This document shows positions 1-6,613 of a stretch of DNA of 12,683 bases, one piece after another. The translations under genes and the position numbers were made by a program. The stretch lies in the NCBI GenBank assembly GCA_030043595.1, contig JASHXJ010000186.1, positions 1-12,683 of the forward strand, in the 5' to 3' direction. This DNA comes from Trebonia sp. (lineage in GTDB: Bacteria; Actinomycetota; Actinomycetes; Streptosporangiales; Streptosporangiaceae). The notes under the pieces were generated by a model that worked only from the letters and a program-made list of their open reading frames with translations, did no database searches and was not told where the DNA came from. Each line of letters starts with the position of its first letter. Within the stretch, counting starts at the first letter, position 1.

Positions 1-1
1 C

Positions 2-289
2 GCGCAGGCGACGGCGGCCGCGGTAGCCGACGGCATCAGCGCCACGCGCGCCGTACTCGCCGACGTGCCGGAATCGCCGCTCGCGCACTCCCTCGGCGAC
101 TTCTGGTCGCCCGGGCTCAGCCCGGCGCGGCTGCGCGCGCTCGCCACCCCGGCGGTGACGCCCGCGGTCCCCGATCTCGTGCTGCGGATGTCCGACCCGC
201 CCGCGGTGACCGTGCGCGGCGCGGAGCTGCGCGACGTGCTAGCTCCCGCCTACGAGCGCCTCGCCGCCGACGACGTGGCCGACCGATGA
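2..289 (+). CDS. 3' end of an unrecognised protein (partial, open at the left edge)
   Basis: An open frame enters from the left edge and reads 95 residues to a TGA at 287-289. Codon use is strongly GC3-biased, which supports real coding. A GTG lies at 65, but the frame is open and equally biased before it, so the true start is outside the window. The visible tail is rich in Ala, Leu, Pro and Arg, is probably helical, and has no membrane segment. It contains the stretch ADVPESPLAHSLGDFW and ends in AYERLAADDVADR. I do not recognise a family and assign no function. It converges on the acidic-protein gene, with only 9 bases between the two stop codons and no convincing terminator hairpin there. 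Confidence 0.6.
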   Translation, partial: AQATAAAVADGISATRAVLADVPESPLAHSLGDFWSPGLSPARLRALATPAVTPAVPDLVLRMSDPPAVTVRGAELRDVLAPAYERLAADDVADR

Positions 290-298
290 CCGGCCGTG

Positions 299-1624
299 TC
301 ACTCCGTCCAGGCGCGCTGCATCGCCTCGGGCAGGCCCCACCAGCCGAGCGGGGTGAGGCGGTCGTCTTCGTCGATCGCGCCGAGCACGCTCCACATGGC
401 GGTCACGTGCAGGAACAGGCCCTCGATGCTGAGCTCGTCGAAGTCGTCGAAGTCGTCGAACTCTTCGGAGTCGAACTCCTCGTCCTCGTCTTCTCCGTCC
501 TCGTCTTCTCCGTCTTCGTCTTCCTCGTCTTCTTCGTCTTCTTCGTCTTCGTCTAGGTCGAAGTCCCGCACGTACCTGGCAAGGTCGGCGGCCGAGGCGG
601 GCGTGCCCGGCCCGCCGGCCGCCAGCGCGGACATGACGGCCAGCCAGTCGAAGTGGTCGAGCGCGCACACCGCGGCCATCGCGGCCGACATCTCGTCGAG
701 CTCGCCGTCGTCCTCGTCGTCGCCGGGGCCGTCGTCCGGGTCACCGAACTCGAGGTCCTCGTCTTCGGCCCACTCCATCGCGCGGGCAAACTCCTTGTCC
801 TCCTCTGACAGCGGGTCACCCTTGGGCGAGGCGACCGACGTGGCGAGGGTCAGCCACATCTCCGCGTCATCCGCCGGCAGGGAGTCCGTGTTGTGGCCGC
901 TGAACGAGACCAGCATCTGCCCCGGCCAGCCTGGGCGCGCGATGTCGGCGCGCAGCCGCCTGGCGGCCGCCCGCAGCTCGGCGACGGGCAGCGGGCGCTC
1001 GCCCACGGTGTCAAGCACGGACCGCAGCGCGCTGAGTGCCTCCGCGTCGGCCGCCGCCCAGTCGGCCAGGAAGGCCTCGTCCTGCTCGTCGAGGAGCACC
1101 GTCATCGGCACCCGCCCGTCCGGCAGGGGCGCCGTCAGCCACCGCTCCTGCAGCGCCAGGTAATCCTGCCGCGCCGCGGCGTCTCCCGTGGCCAGCTTGT
1201 CCGGATCGATCTCCCCGGCGGCCAGGCGTTCCTCGAGGAAGCCCACCAGCAGAGCGTGCATCTCTTCTTGCAGCGGGCTGCGCTCGGACGGCTCTTCCCA
1301 GACGTGCAGCCCGATGATCCCCGTGGGCTCGGTCCCCGTCGCCTCGAGCCAGCCGTGGACATCCCCGTAGGTCGCCTCGTGGTCGCTGATCTTGTGCAAG
1401 ATGGCTTCCGCGGAGTCCCAGAACGCCGCGGACAGCGGGTTTGCGGCCGCGAGCAGGCCCCGCCTGATGCCTGGGAGCGATGCGAGCGCGTCGGCAGCGG
1501 GCACGCTCAGCAGTGCTATTGCGACATCGCGCCGGTTCAGCACGCCGAGCGGGCGCCCGGCGAGTTCAGCGACGCGATCAGCTTCGAGTTCCACGCCTCG
1601 CAGCGTACGACGCCCGGGTCCCAA
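299..1624 (-). CDS. Unrecognised 441-residue acidic protein, gene downstream of serS
   Basis: The gene follows serS on the same strand after a 32-base gap, so the two are probably co-transcribed. The start chosen is TTG at 1624, because a GGAGG (reverse complement of 1635-1639) lies 10 bases before it; an in-frame GTG at 1594 is the alternative. No signal peptide or clear membrane helix is visible. Residues 1-285 look like a mostly helical soluble domain. Two acidic tracts follow: residues about 287-311, and about 354-397, where 35 of 44 residues are Asp or Glu. Between them and after them are conventional hydrophobic helices, including the C-terminal motif LTPLGWWGLPEAMQRAW. That ending faintly recalls pRiA4b ORF-3-like proteins of actinobacteria, but I would not assign the family from it. 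The function is unknown, and the link to SerRS is by position only. Confidence 0.8.
   Translation of the reverse strand: MGPGRRTLRGVELEADRVAELAGRPLGVLNRRDVAIALLSVPAADALASLPGIRRGLLAAANPLSAAFWDSAEAILHKISDHEATYGDVHGWLEATGTEPTGIIGLHVWEEPSERSPLQEEMHALLVGFLEERLAAGEIDPDKLATGDAAARQDYLALQERWLTAPLPDGRVPMTVLLDEQDEAFLADWAAADAEALSALRSVLDTVGERPLPVAELRAAARRLRADIARPGWPGQMLVSFSGHNTDSLPADDAEMWLTLATSVASPKGDPLSEEDKEFARAMEWAEDEDLEFGDPDDGPGDDEDDGELDEMSAAMAAVCALDHFDWLAVMSALAAGGPGTPASAADLARYVRDFDLDEDEEDEEDEEDEDGEDEDGEDEDEEFDSEEFDDFDDFDELSIEGLFLHVTAMWSVLGAIDEDDRLTPLGWWGLPEAMQRAWTE
434..565 (-). repeat. GAN-type trinucleotide microsatellite encoding an Asp/Glu tract
   Basis: On the + strand this reads as runs of TCT/TCC/TCG units, for example repeated cgtcttct and cgtcctcg blocks at about 478-553. 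The minus strand is therefore almost pure GAA/GAG/GAC codons. It encodes residues about 354-397 of the acidic protein. The strongly pyrimidine-rich strand makes it a candidate for replication slippage in whole codons. The unusual ORFs on the opposite strand here (poly-Ser and poly-Val/Phe) are by-products of this repeat. Confidence 0.75.
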
Positions 1625-1656
1625 CGCGCACGGCCCTCCGGTCTTCCGGTCGCGTC

Positions 1657-2919
1657 TTACAGCTCGGCCCGGCCGCCGAGGTACGGGCGCAGCACCTCAG
1701 GCACGCGGACCTTCTGCTCCGCGGTCTGGTAGTTCTCGACCAGTGCGGCCAGCAAGCGCGGCGTGGCGATCGCCGTGTTGTTCAGCGTGTACGCGAACCG
1801 GACCGTCCCGTCCGCGTCGCGGTACCGCACGTTCGCCCGCCGGGCCTGCCAGTCGTGCAGCGACGAGCAGCTGTGCGTCTCGCGGAACCGGCCGAGGGAC
1901 GGGAACCAGGTGTTGATGTCGTTCATCCTGTACTTGCCCGCGCCCATGTCGCCGGTCGCGCACTCCACCACCTCGTAGTGCATGCCGAGGCCTTGCAGCA
2001 GGTGCTCGGCGGCACCGAGGAGCTCGAAGTGCCAGCGGTCGGACTCGTCGTCGTCGGCGGCGCAGATGACGAACTGCTCGACCTTCTCGAACTGGTGCAC
2101 CCGCAGCAGCCCGCGCACGTCGCGCCCCGCGCTGCCCGCCTCGCGGCGGAAGCAGGGCGAGATGCCGGCGTAGCGGATCGGCAGGGCCCTGGCGTCGAGG
2201 ATCTCGCCCGCGTGCAGTCCGACAAGCGCGACCTCGGCGGTACCCGCGAGGTACAGGCTGTCCGCCGTGATGGCGTACGTCTCCTCGCGGTGTGCCGGGA
2301 ACTGGCCGGTACCGATCAGCGGCTCCTCCCGCACCATCGCGGGGACGGAGATCACCGTCGAGCCACGCTCGATCAGGTGGTCGAGGGCGTAGGAGAGCAG
2401 CGCCCGCTCAAGCAGCACCATGTCGCCGGTCAGGGCGTACGCGCGCTCGCCCGCGACCTTCCTGGCGCGGCTGAACTCGGCCCAGCCGCGGCTCTCGAGC
2501 AGCTCGACGTGGTCTTTGGGCTCGAAGTCGAAGACCGGCTTCGTGCCCCAGGTCCTGATCGTGACGTTGGCCGAGTCGTCGGGGCCGACCGGGGCGCCTT
2601 CCCACGGGATCATCGGGGTCAGCAGCAGCAGCGCCTGCAGCCGCTCGTTGACGACCGCGAGCTCCGCGCTGACCTTCTGCAGATGCTCGTCCTGCTCGTC
2701 GTGCTCGGCGCGCAGCCGCTCCCGGGTGGCCTCGTCCGCCTGGGCGAACTCCTTGGCGAAGCTCCTCCTGCGGGTATTGGCGTCGTCGACTTCGCGCCGC
2801 AGTTCCCGGCTGGCCTGGTCCAGGCCGAGCAGCTCATCGACGTCGAGATCGATGCCCTTAACCCGGACCGCCGCCTGCACGGCAGCCGGGTTTTCCCTGA
2901 TGAATCGTCTGTCCAGCAT
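1657..2919 (-). CDS. serS: Seryl-tRNA synthetase, Thermus-like lineage
   Basis: This cytoplasmic class II enzyme charges tRNA-Ser with serine using ATP. It has 420 residues, matching the usual 420-430. Residues 1-100 form the N-terminal coiled-coil tRNA-binding arm, starting MLDRRFIRENPAAV. Motif 1 lies near residues 186-194 with Pro193. The TAE serine-binding motif is at 227-229. Motif 2 starts at Phe257-Arg258-Arg259-Glu260 and runs to about 283. Motif 3 is at 379-396 with Arg388. The motif 3 wording TLNNTAIATPR and the block FRETHSCSSLHDWQARRANV match Thermus thermophilus SerRS as I remember it, rather than the usual actinobacterial TLNGTLCAVPR form. The ATG at 2919 is favoured by the canonical N-terminus, although no good ribosome binding site precedes it. 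The gene diverges from the YdjM-like gene and leads the acidic-protein gene. Confidence 0.96.
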   Translation of the reverse strand: MLDRRFIRENPAAVQAAVRVKGIDLDVDELLGLDQASRELRREVDDANTRRRSFAKEFAQADEATRERLRAEHDEQDEHLQKVSAELAVVNERLQALLLLTPMIPWEGAPVGPDDSANVTIRTWGTKPVFDFEPKDHVELLESRGWAEFSRARKVAGERAYALTGDMVLLERALLSYALDHLIERGSTVISVPAMVREEPLIGTGQFPAHREETYAITADSLYLAGTAEVALVGLHAGEILDARALPIRYAGISPCFRREAGSAGRDVRGLLRVHQFEKVEQFVICAADDDESDRWHFELLGAAEHLLQGLGMHYEVVECATGDMGAGKYRMNDINTWFPSLGRFRETHSCSSLHDWQARRANVRYRDADGTVRFAYTLNNTAIATPRLLAALVENYQTAEQKVRVPEVLRPYLGGRAEL

Positions 2920-3011
2920 GGTGACGTGTCAGTCCTCGCTGCGAGTTTGCCTAGCCACGGAAACGCTACCAGGAGTGGCGGCGCGCGTGCTGGCGTAGAC
3001 CGCGGCGCCGG

Positions 3012-3017
3012 TACCTT
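3012..3017 (+). promoter_or_regulatory. Candidate -10 element (TACCTT) of a leaderless transcript
   Basis: TACCTT fits TANNNT and ends 6 bases before the GTG at 3024. No Shine-Dalgarno sequence lies in that gap. This spacing is typical of leaderless genes in actinobacteria. No clear -35 is visible. Confidence 0.4.
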
Positions 3018-3023
3018 GGACCT

Positions 3024-3515
3024 GTGCTGGTGACCAACCACGTGCTGTCTGGTGCGCTGATCGGCGCCGCGGTGCGACGGCCGGCGGCCGCCTTCGTGCT
3101 CGGCGTCGCGTCGCACTTCGCGCTCGACGCATCGCCGCACTGGGGAGCGCGGGGTCCCCTGCTGCGGGTGGCGGTGCCTGACGGCCTGGCGGGCCTGGCC
3201 GCCCTCGGCGCCCTGGCGGCGGCGTCGCCGCCGGAGCGGCGGCTCGCCGTGCTGGCCGGCATGGCAGGCGCCGCGCTGCCCGACATCGACAAGCCGTCAA
3301 GGCTCTGGTTCGGCGCCTCCCCGTTCCCGCGGGCCATCGACAAGTTCCATGCGTCGATCCAGCGCGAGGCGCCAGACCGCGCCCGCTACGAACTGGCGGT
3401 GGCGGTGGTCCTGGCCACGGCGGCACTGGCGGTCCTTCGCGGGCACCGGGGCAAACCGCCTACTCCGCAAGGGGGTACTCCAGACCGACCAGCCGCGCCA
3501 GGTCGCCAAGCGTGA
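3024..3515 (+). CDS. YdjM/DUF457-like small membrane protein
   Basis: This 163-residue protein opens with TNHVLSGALIG and carries spaced His and Asp residues: His6, His31, Asp35, His39 (SHFALDASPHW), Asp87 and Asp89 (LPDID), and His109 (FHASIQRE). This layout recalls the YdjM/DUF457 'membrane-bound metal-dependent hydrolase' families, whose reaction is not established. Hydrophobic segments lie at about 8-35, 52-68, 73-86 and 122-138. GTG 3024 is chosen because a TACCTT sits 6 bases upstream; GTG 3030 is possible. The last 18 residues are Pro/Gly-rich and overlap the 3' end of the convergent tetR by 56 bases, so that tail is probably dispensable. The assignment rests on the motif pattern alone. 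Confidence 0.75.
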   Translation: MLVTNHVLSGALIGAAVRRPAAAFVLGVASHFALDASPHWGARGPLLRVAVPDGLAGLAALGALAAASPPERRLAVLAGMAGAALPDIDKPSRLWFGASPFPRAIDKFHASIQREAPDRARYELAVAVVLATAALAVLRGHRGKPPTPQGGTPDRPAAPGRQA

Positions 3516-4227
3516 GGTCAAACATTGGCCCCGGGTCGTCGAGGGCGAAGCGCAGGTGGCCGAAGACCTCCATGGATACCGCGCCGTAGAGCAGCACCCA
3601 GCACCGCAGGAACACCAGGATCGCGCCGTCGGGCGCGTCGCCGCCCAGCCGCAGTGCGTCGCGGAACCTCACCAGCTGCACCCGCAGGCCCGGGTCGATC
3701 TCGGCCGGGGCCGGCACGGGGAAGCGGACCGCCTGCCACAGTTCGAGGAACAGCACGTAGAACGTGCTGGCGAACTCGAGCGCGCACTGCTCGGCGATGT
3801 CGAACCGCCCGTCGTCAAGCCCCGGCAGCGGAACGCCGAAGAGCAGGGCGAACTCCTCGTGGTGGCCGAGCGCCCAGCGCCGGAACTCGCGGCAGGCCGC
3901 GACCATCTTCAGCGCGACGTGCACCCGCTTCGCGGCCGGGTCGCCGGGGGCAGCGACCGCGCCCACGGTGTCGATGGCCCGCCGGATGTCGTTCGCCAGC
4001 TCGCGGAACATTTCCGCCACCACGTGCCGCAGCAGTTCTTCCCGGCTGTTGTAGTACCGGTAGAGCCCGGGCGCGGTCATCCCCATCTCACGCGCGATCG
4101 CGCGCAGCGACGCCGCCTCGGGGCCGTGCTCCACCAGGAGCCGCCGCGCGGTCGCGGTGATCTCCTCCATCGTCGCCGCCCGCACGCGATCGCGGCGCGT
4201 TGGCGAAGGGGCCGTTGGCTGCGTCAC
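3460..4227 (-). CDS. TetR-family transcriptional repressor
   Basis: This is a DNA-binding one-component regulator of 255 residues. The N-terminal helix-turn-helix lies at about residues 20-66, with the recognition region MTAPGLYRYYNSREELL at about 50-66, typical of TetR proteins. The C-terminal ligand and dimer domain includes LLYGAVSMEVFGHL (212-225), resembling the WHG-type TetR C-terminal domain. GTG 4227 is chosen as start because GGGAGGTA (reverse complement of 4231-4238) lies a few bases before it. An in-frame ATG at 4269 would add 14 residues but lacks such a site. The gene diverges from the MMPL transporter gene across a region with an operator-like palindrome, so it most likely represses that transporter and itself. 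The ligand is unknown. Confidence 0.93.
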   Translation of the reverse strand: MTQPTAPSPTRRDRVRAATMEEITATARRLLVEHGPEAASLRAIAREMGMTAPGLYRYYNSREELLRHVVAEMFRELANDIRRAIDTVGAVAAPGDPAAKRVHVALKMVAACREFRRWALGHHEEFALLFGVPLPGLDDGRFDIAEQCALEFASTFYVLFLELWQAVRFPVPAPAEIDPGLRVQLVRFRDALRLGGDAPDGAILVFLRCWVLLYGAVSMEVFGHLRFALDDPGPMFDLTLGDLARLVGLEYPLAE

Positions 4228-4230
4228 TGA

Positions 4231-4238
4231 TACCTCCC
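4231..4238 (-). promoter_or_regulatory. Ribosome binding site that decides the tetR start
   Basis: GGGAGGTA on the minus strand lies three bases before the GTG at 4227. It favours this start over the upstream ATG at 4269. Confidence 0.75.
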
Positions 4239-4274
4239 GACTCCGTTTTACCCGCCGCGTCCCCGCCATGGAAG

Positions 4275-4322
4275 AACTTTGCGCTAACAGTCTTGACGCG
4301 AGTGAACGCCGTATGCAAAGTT
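4275..4322. promoter_or_regulatory. Wide inverted repeat in the tetR/MMPL control region
   Basis: AACTTTGC at 4275-4282 is repeated exactly inverted as GCAAAGTT at 4315-4322, with a 32-base spacer. A TTGACG (4293-4298) inside the spacer is a fair -35 for rightward transcription, and CAAAGT at 4316-4321, 17 bases on, would be a weak -10. The two half-sites could bind regulator dimers on either side of the promoter. This is inference from symmetry only. Confidence 0.35.
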
Positions 4323-4344
4323 AGCAACGTAATCAGTTTACGGT

Positions 4345-4360
4345 GTTCACCATAGTGATC
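4345..4360. promoter_or_regulatory. Candidate TetR operator upstream of the MMPL gene
   Basis: GTTCACCATAGTGATC is an imperfect palindrome: 12 of 16 positions are symmetric, and the core TCAC-N4-GTGA is perfect. It overlaps a second short dyad, GGTGTTCACC at 4342-4351. It ends 31 bases before the transporter ATG, a sensible place for a repressor. The size and symmetry suit a TetR dimer. No binding motif for this regulator is known to me. Confidence 0.45.
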
Positions 4361-4376
4361 GAAGCAAACGAATCAT

Positions 4377-4389
4377 CGCCTGGGAGGCG
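4377..4389 (+). promoter_or_regulatory. Ribosome binding site of the MMPL gene, inside a small hairpin
   Basis: GGGAGG at 4382-4387 is the Shine-Dalgarno sequence. It sits 4 bases before ATG 4392 and only 1 base before GTG 4389, which favours the ATG. The flanking bases CGCCT and AGGCG can pair around a GGG loop, so the site could be partly masked in the mRNA. Confidence 0.45.
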
Positions 4390-4391
4390 TG

Positions 4392-6596
4392 ATGTTCGAG
4401 GCATGGGGACGCGGGCTGTACCGGGCGCGGCGGTGGACGCTGGCGATCGCCGTCCTGTTCGCCGTGGCCGCAGGGGTCTGGGGGACCGGCGTGTTCGGCA
4501 AGCTGACGTCGGGCAACACCTTTACCCCGCCGGCCAGCCAGAGCAACCAGGAAAGCGCCCTGGCGGCAAGCGTCTTCGGCCGTAATGAGGCGGATGTGGT
4601 GGTGCTGTACCACAGCGCCACGATGACGGTGAACAACCCGGCTTACCGGCAGGCCGTCGCCGCCGCGCTCGCGAGCCTGCCGTCCGCCGACGTTGCGGGC
4701 GTCGCCACGTACTGGTCGAGCGGGCAGCCCAGCATGGTCTCGGCTGACCGGCACTCGACCTACGCGGCGCTGCAGCTGACCGGCGGCAGCGACGCAGCCA
4801 GGCAGCAGACCTACAAGGCGATCGCGGCGGACTTCACCGGCAACGGTCCCGCGGGGCCGGCCTCGCTCGCCCGGGCAGGTGTTACCGAGCAGGTCGGCGG
4901 CACGGTGCCAAGCGAGGTCGCCATCAACAGCGAGGTCACCGCCAACATCGCCCGGGCCGAGGGCATCTCCCTGCCGGTCCTGCTCATCCTGCTCATGCTG
5001 ATCTTCGGCAGCGTGGCCGCCGCCACCCTGCCGGTCGCGATCGGGGGCCTGGCCATCCTCGGCTCGTTCACCGTGCTGCGACTGCTCACCCTGGTCACCA
5101 CGGTGTCGATCTACTCGGTGAACATCACCACGATCCTGGGCCTGGGCCTCGGCATCGACTACGGCCTGTTCATCGTGACCAGGTACCGCGAGGAATTGCG
5201 CCGGCAGCCCACCGTCCAGCAGGCGGTCGCGCGAACGGTCGCAACCGCCGGGCGGACGGTCGTCGTCTCGGGCGTCACGGTCGCGCTCGCGCTGACCAGC
5301 CTGATGCTGTTCCCCGAGGTGTTCCTCCGCTCGATGGGCTACGGAGGCGTCGCCACAGTGGCGGTGGACGTGATCGCCGCGGTCACCGTGCTGCCCGCGC
5401 TGCTCGCCGTGCTGGGCCACCGGGTCAACGCGCTGCGGGTTCGCAAGAGCGTCGGCAGGGCTCCGGCGACCGATCGAGGCGCCTGGTACCGCGTCGCGCA
5501 AAGCGTGATGCGCCGCCCGCTCGCCTACGTCGCGGTCATCGTGATCGGCCTGCTCGCTCTCGGCACGCCGTTCCTGCGGATCTCCTGGGGCGGCACGGAC
5601 GCCAGCGTGCTGCCCGCGAGCTCGACGGTCCGGCAGGTTTCCGACAAGCTCACGAGCGAATTCCCGGCCAACTCGACCGCGCCGGTCGAAACCCTCGTCA
5701 GCAACGTCGCCAGCCAGCCCGCGCTGGCGGCCTACATCCACAGGATCGACAGCGTCCCCGGCGTCACCGGCACCGAGGTCACCGGCCAGCGCGGCAGCAC
5801 AGCGCGCCTCGACGTGGGCTACCGGCCGCAAACCGACTCCCCGGCCGCGCGCCAGATCGTCACCGATATCAGGAACATCCCGCCGCCGCCTGGCGGGACC
5901 GTCCTCGTGGGCGGCCCAACGGCTGAGCTCGTGGACGAGTTGTCCAGTCTCGGCTCGGTCCTGCCGTGGATGGCCCTGCTGACCTGCGTCGCGACGTTCG
6001 TCCTGCTGTTCCTCGCGTTCGGCTCGGTGGTCCTGCCGGTCAAGGCGATCGTGATGAACGTGCTGTCGCTGTCGGCGACGTTCGGCGTGATCGTGTGGGT
6101 CTTCCAGTGGGGCCACCTGTCGCACCTGCTGCAGTTCACGCCGACCGGCACCATCGACCCGACCATGCCGATCCTGCTGCTGGCTATCGCGTTCGGCCTC
6201 TCGATGGACTATGAGGTATTCCTGCTGTCCCGGATCCGCGAGCTGTACGACCAGACAGGCGACAACGCCAAGGCGGTCGCCGGCGGCCTGCAGCGCACCG
6301 GCGGCGTCATCACCAGCCTGGCGTTCCTGCTGATCATCGTCGTGGGGCTGTTCTCTGCCTCGGGGGTCACGTTCATCAAGCTGTTCGGTGTCGGCACGAT
6401 CGTCGCGCTGATCGTCGACGCGGCCGTGGTCCGGGTGCTGCTCGTCCCGGCGACGATGCGGCTGCTCGGCCGCGTCAACTGGTGGGCGCCGCGCCCGCTG
6501 CGCCGCCTCTACGCCCGGTACGGGATCACGGAAACTGACGCGCCGGCCCCGGTCCGGGTCTTACCCGATGATCGTGCGATGTCCGGCCCCTTATAG
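4392..6596 (+). CDS. MMPL/RND-family membrane transporter
   Basis: This is a proton-driven inner-membrane exporter of the MmpL-like RND family, with 734 residues and the family's duplicated layout. A first membrane helix (about 16-34) is followed by an outer loop to about 190. Helices lie at about 193-345, helix 7 is at about 377-396, and a second outer loop runs to about 525. Helices at about 526-690 end in a short tail. Both halves keep the paired Asp-Tyr of the proton relay: GLGLGIDYGLF (Asp256-Tyr257) and GLSMDYEVFLLSR (Asp606-Tyr607). ATG 4392 is chosen over GTG 4389 for ribosome-site spacing and the typical MFEAWGR start. It lacks the long C-terminal domain of some mycobacterial MmpL proteins. 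The substrate is unknown; lipids or drugs are usual. It is probably repressed by the divergent TetR. Its last codons lie in the shared terminator palindrome. Confidence 0.95.
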   Translation: MFEAWGRGLYRARRWTLAIAVLFAVAAGVWGTGVFGKLTSGNTFTPPASQSNQESALAASVFGRNEADVVVLYHSATMTVNNPAYRQAVAAALASLPSADVAGVATYWSSGQPSMVSADRHSTYAALQLTGGSDAARQQTYKAIAADFTGNGPAGPASLARAGVTEQVGGTVPSEVAINSEVTANIARAEGISLPVLLILLMLIFGSVAAATLPVAIGGLAILGSFTVLRLLTLVTTVSIYSVNITTILGLGLGIDYGLFIVTRYREELRRQPTVQQAVARTVATAGRTVVVSGVTVALALTSLMLFPEVFLRSMGYGGVATVAVDVIAAVTVLPALLAVLGHRVNALRVRKSVGRAPATDRGAWYRVAQSVMRRPLAYVAVIVIGLLALGTPFLRISWGGTDASVLPASSTVRQVSDKLTSEFPANSTAPVETLVSNVASQPALAAYIHRIDSVPGVTGTEVTGQRGSTARLDVGYRPQTDSPAARQIVTDIRNIPPPPGGTVLVGGPTAELVDELSSLGSVLPWMALLTCVATFVLLFLAFGSVVLPVKAIVMNVLSLSATFGVIVWVFQWGHLSHLLQFTPTGTIDPTMPILLLAIAFGLSMDYEVFLLSRIRELYDQTGDNAKAVAGGLQRTGGVITSLAFLLIIVVGLFSASGVTFIKLFGVGTIVALIVDAAVVRVLLVPATMRLLGRVNWWAPRPLRRLYARYGITETDAPAPVRVLPDDRAMSGPL

Positions 6597-6613
6597 AGGG
6601 CCGGACATCGCAC
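6574..6613. terminator. Bidirectional terminator hairpin shared by two convergent genes
   Basis: A perfect 16-bp inverted repeat, GTGCGATGTCCGGCCC at 6574-6589 and its complement at 6598-6613, encloses an 8-base loop. The loop holds both stop codons: TAG of the MMPL gene at 6594-6596, and TAA of the MFS gene as TTA at 6591-6593. No strong U tract follows on either strand, which is common for high-GC actinobacterial terminators. The stem is coding for both genes. Confidence 0.85.

Noticed and set aside
354..1163. A + strand frame encoding long Ser runs, and a neighbouring Val/Phe-rich frame at 296-556
   Set aside because: Both arise from the complement of the acidic triplet repeat, not from a separate gene.
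1480..3033. A 517-codon open frame on the + strand opposite serS
   Set aside because: It crosses serS and the intergenic region and has an Arg/Val/Gln-rich, motif-free translation. serS is certain on the other strand.
3461..3482. Direct repeat of TACTCC at 3461-3466 and 3477-3482 as an attachment or duplication site
   Set aside because: It is six bases long, lies inside coding sequence, and there is no mobile gene nearby.
4347..6125. A 592-codon open frame on the minus strand opposite the MMPL gene
   Set aside because: The translation is rich in Arg, His, Asp and Gln with no motif, and it is a shadow of the MMPL codon pattern.
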